The translations under genes were made by a program, and so were the position numbers. A stretch of 19,191 nucleotides of DNA, taken from NCBI GenBank assembly GCA_019232735.1, contig JAFANL010000063.1:1-19191 (forward strand). Reading direction: 5' to 3'. Positions 7,190-14,800 of the stretch are shown here, piece after piece (within the stretch, counting starts at the first letter, position 1; each line of letters starts with the position of its first letter). The notes beneath the pieces were generated by a model. The model was not told where the DNA came from, made no database searches, and worked only from the letters and a program-made list of their open reading frames with translations. The stretch is from Aquitalea sp. (lineage in GTDB: Bacteria; Pseudomonadota; Gammaproteobacteria; Burkholderiales; Chromobacteriaceae).

Positions 7190-8316
7190 GCAAGACTCTG
7201 GACCTGACTTGTGAACTGATCCGTCGCGACTCCGTCACCCCGCATGATGCCGGCTGCCAGCTGCTGCTGGCCGAGCGCCTGCAGGCACTGGGCTTTGTCA
7301 TCGAGCCGATGCGCTTTGGCGAAGTGGACAATCTGTGGGCGCGCCGTGGCAACAGCGGCCCGCTGCTGTGCTTTGCCGGCCATACCGACGTGGTACCCAG
7401 CGGCCCGGTTGAGCAATGGGACAGCCCGCCCTTTGAACCGCGCCAGCGCAACGGCCTGCTGTATGGCCGCGGCGCTGCCGACATGAAGGCCTCGCTGGCT
7501 GCCTTCATCACCGCCATCGAAGGCTTTGTCACCGCCCACCCGGACCACCCCGGCAGCATCGCGCTGCTGATTACCTCGGACGAGGAAGGCGTGGCCACCG
7601 ACGGTTCCGTCAAGGTGGTGGATACCCTGGAAGCACGCGGCGAGCTGATCGACTACTGCATCGTGGGCGAACCCACCTCCGACCAGCTGCTGGGCGACAC
7701 CATCAAGAACGGCCGGCGTGGTTCCCTGTCCGGCCGACTGGTGATCCACGGCATCCAGGGCCATATCGCCTACCCGCATCTGGCCAAGAACCCGGTCCAC
7801 CTGATGGCACCGGCGCTGGCGGAACTGGCCAGCACCGAATGGGACCAGGGCAATGATTTCTTTCCGCCCACCAGCTGGCAGGTGTCCAACATTCACGCAG
7901 GGACCGGGGCGGTCAACATCATTCCGGGATTGTGTGAAATCCGCTTCAACTTCCGTTTCAGCCCGGAAAGCTCGGTGGAATCCCTGAAAGACCGCGTGCA
8001 TGCCATTCTGGACCGCCACGGGCTGGGTTATGAATTGCACTGGTCGCTCTCCGGCCACCCCTTCATTACCGCCCCCGGCGCACTGACCGATGCGCTGAGC
8101 AGCGCCATCCGGCAAGTGACCGGCAACAATGCCGAACTGTCCACCACCGGTGGTACGTCGGACGGCCGTTTCATCAAGCGCATTGCGCGCGAACTGGTAG
8201 AATTCGGCCCGGTCAACGCCACCATTCACAAGCTGAACGAGTGTGTGGAAGTGGCGCATCTGGAACCGCTGACCGAGATTTACCAGCGCACGCTGGAAAA
8301 GCTGCTGCTGGCCTGA
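7186..8316 (+). CDS. dapE: Succinyl-diaminopimelate desuccinylase
   Basis: DapE removes succinate from N-succinyl-LL-2,6-diaminopimelate in the lysine and peptidoglycan precursor pathway, using two zinc ions. I chose the ATG at 7186 (MSKTLDLTCELIRRDS), which gives 376 residues, has GAGGAG eight bases upstream, and overlaps the upstream stop in ATGA. An upstream in-frame ATG at 7165 lies inside the previous gene and lacks family similarity. Metal ligands follow the M20 pattern: H66 and D68 in FAGHTDVVPSG, D99 in GRGAADMK, the catalytic and bridging E133/E134 in TSDEEG, E162 in GEPTS, and H348 in ATIHKLNE. The dimerisation domain with HGIQGHIAYPHLAKNP is intact. Confidence 0.97.
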   Translation: MSKTLDLTCELIRRDSVTPHDAGCQLLLAERLQALGFVIEPMRFGEVDNLWARRGNSGPLLCFAGHTDVVPSGPVEQWDSPPFEPRQRNGLLYGRGAADMKASLAAFITAIEGFVTAHPDHPGSIALLITSDEEGVATDGSVKVVDTLEARGELIDYCIVGEPTSDQLLGDTIKNGRRGSLSGRLVIHGIQGHIAYPHLAKNPVHLMAPALAELASTEWDQGNDFFPPTSWQVSNIHAGTGAVNIIPGLCEIRFNFRFSPESSVESLKDRVHAILDRHGLGYELHWSLSGHPFITAPGALTDALSSAIRQVTGNNAELSTTGGTSDGRFIKRIARELVEFGPVNATIHKLNECVEVAHLEPLTEIYQRTLEKLLLA

Positions 8317-8337
8317 TCCATCGCCAGTACCCGTTAA

Positions 8338-8497
8338 GAGCCTGTTCAAAGTCTCGCGCGCTAGAGCGAGACAAGGCGAAAACGGTTGAAAACAACTGGG
8401 GAAGCAGAGTTTACATAGCGTAAATGCGCATTCCGAAGGCGTTTTTAACGCAGTATCGCCCCATGCTTAATGAGCACAGCAGACCATGAACAGGTTC
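8338..8497. mobile_element. MITE-like palindromic element, 160 bp, with TAA target duplication
   Basis: The ends are GAGCCTGTTCA on the left and TGAACAGGTTC on the right, inverted repeats matching at 10 of 11 bases; similarity extends to 18 of the outer 25 positions. Both sides are flanked by TAA (8335-8337 and 8498-8500), a 3-bp target duplication. The inverted repeat TTTAC-ATAGC-GTAAA (8410-8424) sits at the exact centre. Internal stems include GTCTCGC/GCGAGAC (8351-8372) and GCGTT/AACGC. There is no transposase gene, so this fits a non-autonomous MITE. A 3-bp TNA-type duplication and ends starting with GAG resemble some IS5-family subgroups, which is inference. It lies 21 bases after dapE and may act as a transcription barrier. 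Confidence 0.75.
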
Positions 8498-8739
8498 TAA
8501 GGGGAAGGGCTGGCCGGGTAGCACACCGGGCAGCCCGGATTACCGCATTTCAATGCGTATTTTTTCAGCAAGGCATGCAACTGGCTGCTCGGATTCAGAC
8601 ACTGATATTGCCCGGTCTGCACCTGCTGCACCGGCAGCGCAGCGGCGGGTGGCTCCGGTGGTGTTTGCAGCACCGCGGCCGTGGCGGTTCCTGCTGCCGC
8701 CAGCAGGCATGACATGATGAAGTAGTGTGTGAGTGGCAT
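8497..8739 (-). CDS. Small secreted cysteine-containing protein, unknown function
   Basis: I do not recognise this gene. The 80-residue product starts MPLTHYFIMSCLLAAAGTAT, a signal peptide with likely cleavage near A22. A Pro/Ala/Gln-rich stretch and a C-terminal half with four cysteines follow: C47, C65, C70 and C73, the last three in CGNPGCPVC. There is no lipobox, so it is probably periplasmic or secreted. I chose the ATG at 8739 because AAAGGTGAG lies just upstream; an in-frame ATG at 8802 would put residues before the signal peptide. The stop codon TAG is made from the last base of the MITE-like element plus the flanking TA. It diverges from the SPFH/ATPase operon across 87 bp, so a shared regulatory region is possible. 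The cysteines could form disulphides or bind metal. Confidence 0.65.
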   Translation of the reverse strand: MPLTHYFIMSCLLAAAGTATAAVLQTPPEPPAAALPVQQVQTGQYQCLNPSSQLHALLKKYALKCGNPGCPVCYPASPSP

Positions 8740-8826
8740 GATGTGCTCACCTTTTTTTGCGGCTTGAGACTGCTGCCAGTGTAGCATTGCCAGCGCAGCC
8801 ACTCCCTAGCCTATGCCAGACCCGGA

Positions 8827-10761
8827 ATGATGAATACGCCAGCCGCCGATCCCACCCCCTCTCTTGCCAGTCGTCACGAGCAGCAATGCCGTGGCTGGGG
8901 TCTGTTGGCATGGCTGGCCGCCATGGCCTGTCTGTTGAGCAGCCTGCTGCTGGCGGCCTGGCCGGCCCGTCTGCTGTGGCTCAGCCATGCCGCGGCACTC
9001 AGCCTGCTATCCGGCATTTTGTATGCCGCCGCTGCACAGGCACGCTGGCAGCGCCGCCGCCAGGGCGCCGCCGCGCTGCCGTTGAGCCGTTTTTCCCTGC
9101 CCGCCTGGCTGAGCAACCGACATCAGCACAAGGCCAGTAGGCCGCCGCGCAGCCGTCTGCAGCGCTGGCTGCCTTGGCCACGACTGCGTCGGCAAATCGG
9201 CCGCCGTACCAGCTGGTCGGTGCTGTGTCAGGCCGGCGGCAGCCTGCTGGCCTTGCTGCTGGCCCTGGCAAGCGTGCAGGGAGACAATGCCAGCCCCAGC
9301 CCGGATGCCTTACTGCCTGCCGCACTGGCCGGCTTGCTGGGCAGTTTTGTCTGCCTGTGGCTGGAACGATGGCTGGCCCAGGAAAGTGCAAACAACTGGC
9401 AGGATGCCCGCTTGCTGCAAGCCCTGCTGCGCGCCAGCATGCTGGCGCTGTTACTGCCCACCCTGTGTGGTCTGGGTCTATTGCTGCAACTGAACTGGCT
9501 GCTGCGTCCCCTGCAGCTGGGTGCCTGGTGGATCTTGTTGCTCAGTGGCGAGCTGCTGCTACGCAGCATGCTGGCTGCGTTCCGGCCGCACCAGCGGCAT
9601 CTGCCCAGCCCGGCCCCCTACGCCAGTCTTCTGGCTGCGCTGCTGGGCCCGCACGATGACAAGGCCGGCTGGCGGCAACAATGGCAGCACGGGCTGGGCC
9701 TGGAGCTGCGCCAGAGCTGGGCCTTGCAGTTTCTGCTCCGCGCCATGCGACCGCTGGCAGCCCTGTTGCTGTTGAGTGGCTACTTACTCAGCTGCGTCAG
9801 CATCATTCCTACCGAGCAGCGTGGCATCTACCAGCGTTTTGGTGCCGCCGTGGCCGTGTGGCAACCCGGCCTGCATCTGGGCCTGCCCTGGCCGCTAGGG
9901 CAGGTTTTCCGCATCGAAAACGGTCAGGTACACCAGCTGGCCAGCGGTGTGCAGCAGCAGGCGGACGGCAGTTGGCACACGGTAGCCGACAACGCAGCCG
10001 GCAATAACAACCGCCTGTGGGATGGCCGCCACGAAGCCGAAACCGTACAGCTGATTGCCAGCGGGCAAGGCAGCCGGCAGACCAGCCAGTTGGTGGGGCT
10101 GGATGTACAACTGGTTTATCGCCAGGGCCTGCGCGATAGCGATGCCCTGGCCATCTATCGTCTGGCAGATGCGCCCGCCCTGCTGCACAGCCTGGCCGGG
10201 CAGGCCATGCTGCACTACTTTGCCGGCCAGCAGCTGGACACCCTGCTGGGCGAGGGCTTGTCGGCCACCGCCAGCCAGTTGAAACAACAGATACAGCAGC
10301 GGCTGGATCAGGCCGGTGGCGGCCTGGAACTGCTGGCCGTGGTGATCCAGACCATCCACCCGCCAGCCGCGGCAGCCAATGCCTACCATGGCGTACAGGC
10401 GGCAGAAATCCTGGCCCAGGCCAATGTGGCACGGGAACGTGGTCTGGCCGTCCGCAGCCGCAGCAGCGCCAGACAGGCGGCCATCCAGGCGCGCGCCGAA
10501 GCCAGCGCCAGCGCCGCCGAGCACATCGCCAGCAGCAAGGCCGAGGCCACCAGCTTCCAGGCCGACCGCCAGGCCTACCTGAGTGGCAAGGATGCCTTCC
10601 TGCTGGAACGCTATCTGCACAATATCGCCAATGGTCTGGGCAAGAACCAGGCCATCATCATCGACCATCGCATCCCTGCTGCCGACCTGCCCACCATCGA
10701 CCTGCGTGGGGCAGGCAGCAGCACGGATCCCGCTCCCGCCATTGCGGGACGTCGTCCCTGA
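8827..10761 (+). CDS. SPFH/band-7 (HflK-like) protein with extra N-terminal polytopic membrane domain
   Basis: The 644-residue protein has two parts. Residues 1-325 are hydrophobic with about seven predicted membrane segments (roughly 25-45, 49-70, 130-150, 160-180, 198-218, 228-248, 308-325), broken by a basic loop at about 72-125. The rest is an SPFH domain starting IIPTEQRGIYQRFG, as in HflK. It continues to an Ala/Glu-rich coiled coil (about 517-590) and a C-terminal segment (NQAIIIDHRIPA) typical of HflK. Canonical HflK is shorter, with one membrane helix. HflK/HflC form cage-like membrane assemblies that modulate FtsH; this is a divergent paralogue, so the partner may differ. The start is 8827 or the ATG at 8830; only CGGA precedes it. 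It is first in a four-gene operon. Confidence 0.85.
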   Translation: MMNTPAADPTPSLASRHEQQCRGWGLLAWLAAMACLLSSLLLAAWPARLLWLSHAAALSLLSGILYAAAAQARWQRRRQGAAALPLSRFSLPAWLSNRHQHKASRPPRSRLQRWLPWPRLRRQIGRRTSWSVLCQAGGSLLALLLALASVQGDNASPSPDALLPAALAGLLGSFVCLWLERWLAQESANNWQDARLLQALLRASMLALLLPTLCGLGLLLQLNWLLRPLQLGAWWILLLSGELLLRSMLAAFRPHQRHLPSPAPYASLLAALLGPHDDKAGWRQQWQHGLGLELRQSWALQFLLRAMRPLAALLLLSGYLLSCVSIIPTEQRGIYQRFGAAVAVWQPGLHLGLPWPLGQVFRIENGQVHQLASGVQQQADGSWHTVADNAAGNNNRLWDGRHEAETVQLIASGQGSRQTSQLVGLDVQLVYRQGLRDSDALAIYRLADAPALLHSLAGQAMLHYFAGQQLDTLLGEGLSATASQLKQQIQQRLDQAGGGLELLAVVIQTIHPPAAAANAYHGVQAAEILAQANVARERGLAVRSRSSARQAAIQARAEASASAAEHIASSKAEATSFQADRQAYLSGKDAFLLERYLHNIANGLGKNQAIIIDHRIPAADLPTIDLRGAGSSTDPAPAIAGRRP

Positions 10762-10771
10762 GGAGCACGTC

Positions 10772-11752
10772 TTGGGCCCGTCCGATCACCATCACCCCGC
10801 CGCTGGCAGTGCCACACCCACCCGCGGCCTGCGCTGGCGCCAACTGGCCGCCGCGCTCGTCGTACTGGCGGCCGGCCTGGCCGCCTGCATGCTGCAGGTT
10901 CACTCCGGCGAGGCGGTCGTCATCACCCGCTTTGGCGCACCGGTGCGCGTCCTGCTGCAACCGGGCCTGGCCTGGCGGCTGCCGCCACCGTTCGAGAGCG
11001 CCATTGCCGTCGACCTGCGGCTGCGCACCACCTCCAGCGGGCTGCAGGATGTCGGCACCCGTGATGGCCTGCGCGTCATCATGCAAAGCTATGTTGCCTG
11101 GCAAGTGCCAGCCGATGCCGTCCACATCACCCGTTTTCTGCGTGCGGTGCAAAACCAGCCGGAAGAAGCCGCCAGGCAGATTGCCACTTTTACCGGTTCG
11201 GCCATGGAAACCGGCAGCAGCAGCTTTGCCCTTAACAACCTGGTCAATACCGATGCCAGTCAGCTGCGCATCAGCCAGCTGGAACAAAAACTGCAACAAC
11301 AACTGGCCCCCCAATTACTGGACAGCTACGGCATCCGGGTGGTGGACGTGGGGCTGGAACGGCTGACCCTGCCGGCCGTCACCCTGGACGCCACCGTGGC
11401 GCGCATGCGGGCCGAACGCGATACCATCGCAGCCGAACGAACTGCCGCCGGCAATGAACAGGCCGCCGCCATCCAGGCGGATGCCGCCCGCGACGCCCGC
11501 ATCCAGCGCGCCGACGCCAGTGCCGCCGCTGCCGAAATCGAAGCCGGCTCACGCGTGGAAGCCGCCCGCATCTATGCCGGCGCTTACCAGAGCGCACCCG
11601 AGCTGTACAAGACCCTGCGCTCGCTGGACACGCTGAACGGCGTGGTCAATAACGGCAGCAGGCTGATCCTGCGCACCGATGCCGCACCGTTCCGCGCACT
11701 GGTGGATGGCCCGACCGGCCTGCCTGCCGGCCACACGGCAAAAGGCAAATGA
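10772..11752 (+). CDS. SPFH/band-7 protein, HflC-like, probable TTG start
   Basis: This 326-residue protein has an N-terminal membrane helix (about 26-42, AAALVVLAAGLAACML), then the SPFH start HSGEAVVITRFGAPVRVL. A coiled-coil segment RMRAERDTIAAERTAAG follows, and the C-terminal end (YAGAYQSAPELYKTLRSLDT) is as in HflC. No ATG lies before the membrane helix in this frame except inside the upstream gene. A TTG at 10772 has an excellent GAGGAG six bases upstream, overlapping the previous stop codon, so I take TTG as the start. The predicted N-terminus has three consecutive histidines (SDHHHP), a possible metal ligand. Its stop overlaps the start of the next gene. Confidence 0.85.
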   Translation: MGPSDHHHPAAGSATPTRGLRWRQLAAALVVLAAGLAACMLQVHSGEAVVITRFGAPVRVLLQPGLAWRLPPPFESAIAVDLRLRTTSSGLQDVGTRDGLRVIMQSYVAWQVPADAVHITRFLRAVQNQPEEAARQIATFTGSAMETGSSSFALNNLVNTDASQLRISQLEQKLQQQLAPQLLDSYGIRVVDVGLERLTLPAVTLDATVARMRAERDTIAAERTAAGNEQAAAIQADAARDARIQRADASAAAAEIEAGSRVEAARIYAGAYQSAPELYKTLRSLDTLNGVVNNGSRLILRTDAAPFRALVDGPTGLPAGHTAKGK

Positions 11753-12792
11753 TGGCGCAGCCACCCAAGACCAGTGCGCCGCTGGAGCAATCGCTGGCAC
11801 TGGCTTATCGCCTGCTACTGGCCCTGACCGCACTGGCCGGTCTGGCCTGGTTGTTCGGTCATGTGCGGCCGATTCCCGCCGACAGCCAGGCGGTGGTGCT
11901 GCGCTTTGGCGCGGTCGAACGTGTGCAACGGGCCGGCCTGTTGCTGGCCTGGCCCAGCCCGGTGGAAGAGGTCCTGCTGCTGCCGGCCAGCGAAGGCCTG
12001 CAACAACGACATATCGAAGGGCTGGCGCGCAATGCGCACGCCCAGGCCCTGGATGGTGCCGGCACCTCACTGCAACTGATGGGCGATGAGCTGGCCGGCT
12101 CCGGCTATCTGCTGACGGGGGATCTGGGCGTGGTACAGCTGAATGCCACCGTGTATTACCGCATCAGCGATGCGCGGGCCTATGCCGTGCAGGGCACACA
12201 GGCGCTGCCGGCACTGGACCGCGTGGTCAGCAATGCCGCCTTGCAACTAAGTGCCGGACGCGATCTGGACACCATTCTGGTCAGCCGTACCAGCAATGCC
12301 AGCGGCCAGAGCGCCATCCAGCGCGAAAAACTGCGTGCCGAGCTGGTACAAGCCACCAACCAGCGCCTGCTGGCCTTGCAAGCGGCGGGCTGCGGGCTGG
12401 GCCTCAGCATTGTGCGCATCGACCTGCTATCCAGCCTGCCACACGCCGCCCAGGCCGCCTTTGATGCGGTACTGACCGCCGACCAGACCGTGGAGCGCCA
12501 GCTGGCACAGGCCCGTACCACCGCCGCGCGCAGTCGCCAGCAGGCCAGTGCCAGCGTAGCCAGCGTGCTTAATAATGCGCATGCCCATGCGGATGAAAGA
12601 CTGGCACAGGCACGCAGTGAAACCAGCGAAATCCGCGCCTTGGCGCCACGCATGCAACAGGCCGACGGCCCGGAATTGCTACGTCAGCTCTACCGCAGCC
12701 GGGTACAGGCGGTACTGGCCAGGGCGGGCCAGGTCACCACGGTGGATCCGGCCAGCAGTGGCCACCTGATCATGCCGGGAGCCAAGCCATGA
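11749..12792 (+). CDS. SPFH/band-7 protein, HflK-like, third paralogue
   Basis: This 347-residue protein has one N-terminal membrane helix (about 18-37, LALAYRLLLALTALAGLAWL), then an SPFH domain from PIPADSQAVVLRFGAVERV. A long Gln/Arg/Ala-rich coiled coil (about 235-290) and an HflK-type end (ELLRQLYRSRVQAVLARAGQ) follow. The helix plus SPFH architecture resembles normal HflK without its Gly/Pro-rich N-terminus. The ATG at 11749 overlaps the upstream stop; the ATG at 11752 has better spacing from AAGG and is an alternative start. Its own stop overlaps the ATPase start. The canonical hflK-hflC pair usually lies by hfq and hflX, so this is likely an additional set. Confidence 0.85.
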   Translation: MMAQPPKTSAPLEQSLALAYRLLLALTALAGLAWLFGHVRPIPADSQAVVLRFGAVERVQRAGLLLAWPSPVEEVLLLPASEGLQQRHIEGLARNAHAQALDGAGTSLQLMGDELAGSGYLLTGDLGVVQLNATVYYRISDARAYAVQGTQALPALDRVVSNAALQLSAGRDLDTILVSRTSNASGQSAIQREKLRAELVQATNQRLLALQAAGCGLGLSIVRIDLLSSLPHAAQAAFDAVLTADQTVERQLAQARTTAARSRQQASASVASVLNNAHAHADERLAQARSETSEIRALAPRMQQADGPELLRQLYRSRVQAVLARAGQVTTVDPASSGHLIMPGAKP

Positions 12793-14714
12793 GCACCTGC
12801 TGCTCCACCCATGCTGGCGGGCTGCTCAGCCCGGCCGAACAACGCCGCCTGGGCCGGCAACTGACCCTCACCCTGCTGGCCATCGGCCTGTTGCTGCTGG
12901 CTGGCATCTGGCATTTCTGGATTGCGCAAGGCGAAGCCGTGGCGCAATGGCTGACCGCCGCCGCCGCCATGCTGATGGCCATCCCGGTGCTGCGCGCGGC
13001 CTGGCACAGCCTGCAGCATCCCGATCTGCACGGCATGACCGACCTGCTGGTGGCACTGGCCGTCCTCGGTGCCTGGGCCAGTGGCGATCCGCTCAGCGCC
13101 GCCCTGCTGCCCATCCTGATGGTCTTGGGCCATGTGCTGGAAGAGCGCAGCCTGCTGGGTTCGCAAGAAGCCATCCAGGCGCTGGCGGTACTCAGCCAGA
13201 GCCGCTGCCGCCGGCTGCTGCCCGATGGCAGCCTGGAGGAGATCGACAACAGCCAGTTGCACAGCGGCGACTGTGTCGAAGTGCGCCCTGGCGACCGCAT
13301 TCCCGCCGACGGCATGGTACGGCAAGGGCATTCCAGCCTGGACGCCTCGCCACTGACCGGTGAATCCCTGCCGCAGGATGTCGTTGCCGGCAGCCAGGTG
13401 TACGCCGGTGCCGTCAATCTGCAAGGCCTGCTGCTGATCGAGGTCAGCCAGGTGGGCGAGCAATCCGCCCTGGGGCGCATCAGCGCCCTGATGCGTGCCG
13501 CCGAGCAGGCCAAACCGGCCATCACCCGGCTGGTGGAAAGCCATGCGCCCGGCTATCTGGCCCTGGTGCTGGCGGTGGCGGCGCTCAGCTGGTTCATCAC
13601 CCGTGACAGCCAGGCCATGCTGGCCGTGCTGGTGGCCGCCTGCCCCTGTGCGCTGGTACTGGCCGCACCGGCCACCGCCGTGGCCGGAGTGGCGGTGGCA
13701 GCACGGCATGGCATCCTGATTCGTGGAGCGGCGTTTCTGGAAGAACTGGCCGATGTGTCCTCCCTGATCATCGACAAGACCGGCACCTTGACCAGCGGCC
13801 GGCTCAGCCTGCAACAGGTGGATATCGTCAACCCGACACTGGGGCCGGATGCAATGCTGCTGGCGGCCAGCCTGGGCAGTTGCAGCAGCCATCCGGTCAG
13901 CCGGGTACTGGCAGAGCAGGCCGGGACACAAGCCCTGCTGCCGCTGAGCCATGCTCGCGAATTGCCGGGCATGGGCGTGCAGGCCGATAGTGCATGGGGG
14001 CAGGCAGTCCTCGGGCGCCCTGCCCTGCTGCAGCAACTGGGCATAGTCCATGTGCTGCCTGCACGCAGCGCAGCGTCCATTGTCGGCCTGGCGCTGGGCG
14101 GCCAATTGCTGGCCTGGTTCCATCTGGCCGACACCCCGCGACCGGAGGCTGCCGATGCCATGGCGCAACTACGCCAGCTAGGCTTGCAGCGCCAGCTATT
14201 GCTGACCGGTGACCACGCCGCCGCTGCCGGCCCGCTGGCACAGCAACTGGGGATGGAACGGCTGGTGGCCCATGTGCTGCCGGCGGGCAAGCTGCAGGAA
14301 GTACAGTCGGAAATCGCTGCCGGCTACCGCCCACTGGTCGTAGGCGATGGCATCAATGATTCGCTGGCGCTCAAGGCCGGTGCCGTGGGCATCGCCATGG
14401 GCGCGCAGGGAGCGGATATCGCCGTGGCCGCCGCCGACGTGGTCTTGATTGGCAACGATCTGCGCCGCCTCGCCACTGCCATCCGCCTGAGCCGGCGTTG
14501 CCAGCACATTCTGCGCCTGAACGTGTTCATCGGCCTGGGCTGGGCCGTGCTGCTGACCGTGCTGGCGGCCATGGGAGCCCTGGGTTCGGCCGGTGTGTTG
14601 CTGGCAGCCTTGCTGCATAATCTCAGCACCTTGCTGGTAATGGTCAATGCCGGGCGGTTGCTGCGCTTTCACGAAACCTTGCCGCAACCGCAGCCAGACC
14701 AGACACCCGCCTGA
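12789..14714 (+). CDS. P1B-type heavy-metal-transporting ATPase without HMA domain
   Basis: This 641-residue membrane pump exports metal cations using ATP. Key motifs are present: TGES (T190-S193, actuator domain), the membrane metal site CPC (C285-P286-C287), the phosphorylated aspartate in DKTGTLT (D329), the P1B-specific HP pair (H368-P369) and GDGIND (G519-D524). Hydrophobic segments fit four helices before the actuator domain, two around CPC and two at the C-terminus. No N-terminal HMA domain exists, but the tail MSTCCSTHAGG has two adjacent cysteines and a histidine. The last helix reads LLHNLSTLLVMVNAGRLL, more like the Zn/Cd/Co groups than CopA, but has Asn where ZntA has its metal-binding Asp. 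The metal is therefore uncertain. ATGA overlap with the upstream SPFH gene and GGGAG seven bases before the start show coupling. Confidence 0.93.
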   Translation: MSTCCSTHAGGLLSPAEQRRLGRQLTLTLLAIGLLLLAGIWHFWIAQGEAVAQWLTAAAAMLMAIPVLRAAWHSLQHPDLHGMTDLLVALAVLGAWASGDPLSAALLPILMVLGHVLEERSLLGSQEAIQALAVLSQSRCRRLLPDGSLEEIDNSQLHSGDCVEVRPGDRIPADGMVRQGHSSLDASPLTGESLPQDVVAGSQVYAGAVNLQGLLLIEVSQVGEQSALGRISALMRAAEQAKPAITRLVESHAPGYLALVLAVAALSWFITRDSQAMLAVLVAACPCALVLAAPATAVAGVAVAARHGILIRGAAFLEELADVSSLIIDKTGTLTSGRLSLQQVDIVNPTLGPDAMLLAASLGSCSSHPVSRVLAEQAGTQALLPLSHARELPGMGVQADSAWGQAVLGRPALLQQLGIVHVLPARSAASIVGLALGGQLLAWFHLADTPRPEAADAMAQLRQLGLQRQLLLTGDHAAAAGPLAQQLGMERLVAHVLPAGKLQEVQSEIAAGYRPLVVGDGINDSLALKAGAVGIAMGAQGADIAVAAADVVLIGNDLRRLATAIRLSRRCQHILRLNVFIGLGWAVLLTVLAAMGALGSAGVLLAALLHNLSTLLVMVNAGRLLRFHETLPQPQPDQTPA

Positions 14715-14715
14715 A

Positions 14716-14732
14716 CGCCAGCGGTGCTGGCG
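14716..14732 (+). terminator. Hairpin after the ATPase operon
   Basis: CGCCAGC-GGT-GCTGGCG forms a perfect 7-bp stem one base after the ATPase stop. There is no T tract, so it is not a classical intrinsic terminator; it may mark the mRNA 3' end or stabilise it. A second weaker pair, GCAAG/CTTGC, follows. Confidence 0.4.
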
Positions 14733-14800
14733 CAAGGCTGCACGCTTGCGTCCCGGCCATGAATGCCGGATGTTTCCGTTTCACTTAGCATGGGTCCATC

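Noticed and set aside
6850..8349. Minus-strand open frame of 499 codons opposite the YffB-like gene and dapE.
   Set aside because: It is a shadow of dapE in GC-rich DNA; it has no family features and no ribosome site.
8338..8497. CRISPR or tRNA/attachment-site remnant as an explanation of the palindromic element.
   Set aside because: There are no direct repeats with spacers and no tRNA-like arms; inverted ends with TAA duplication explain it better.
10583..10771. ATG at 10583 as start of the second SPFH gene.
   Set aside because: It would overlap the previous gene by about 180 bases with non-homologous sequence; the TTG at 10772 has a strong ribosome site.
12690..14168. Minus-strand open frame of 492 codons opposite the P-type ATPase.
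   Set aside because: It is Gln/His-rich low-complexity sequence typical of antisense frames; the ATPase motifs fix the real strand.
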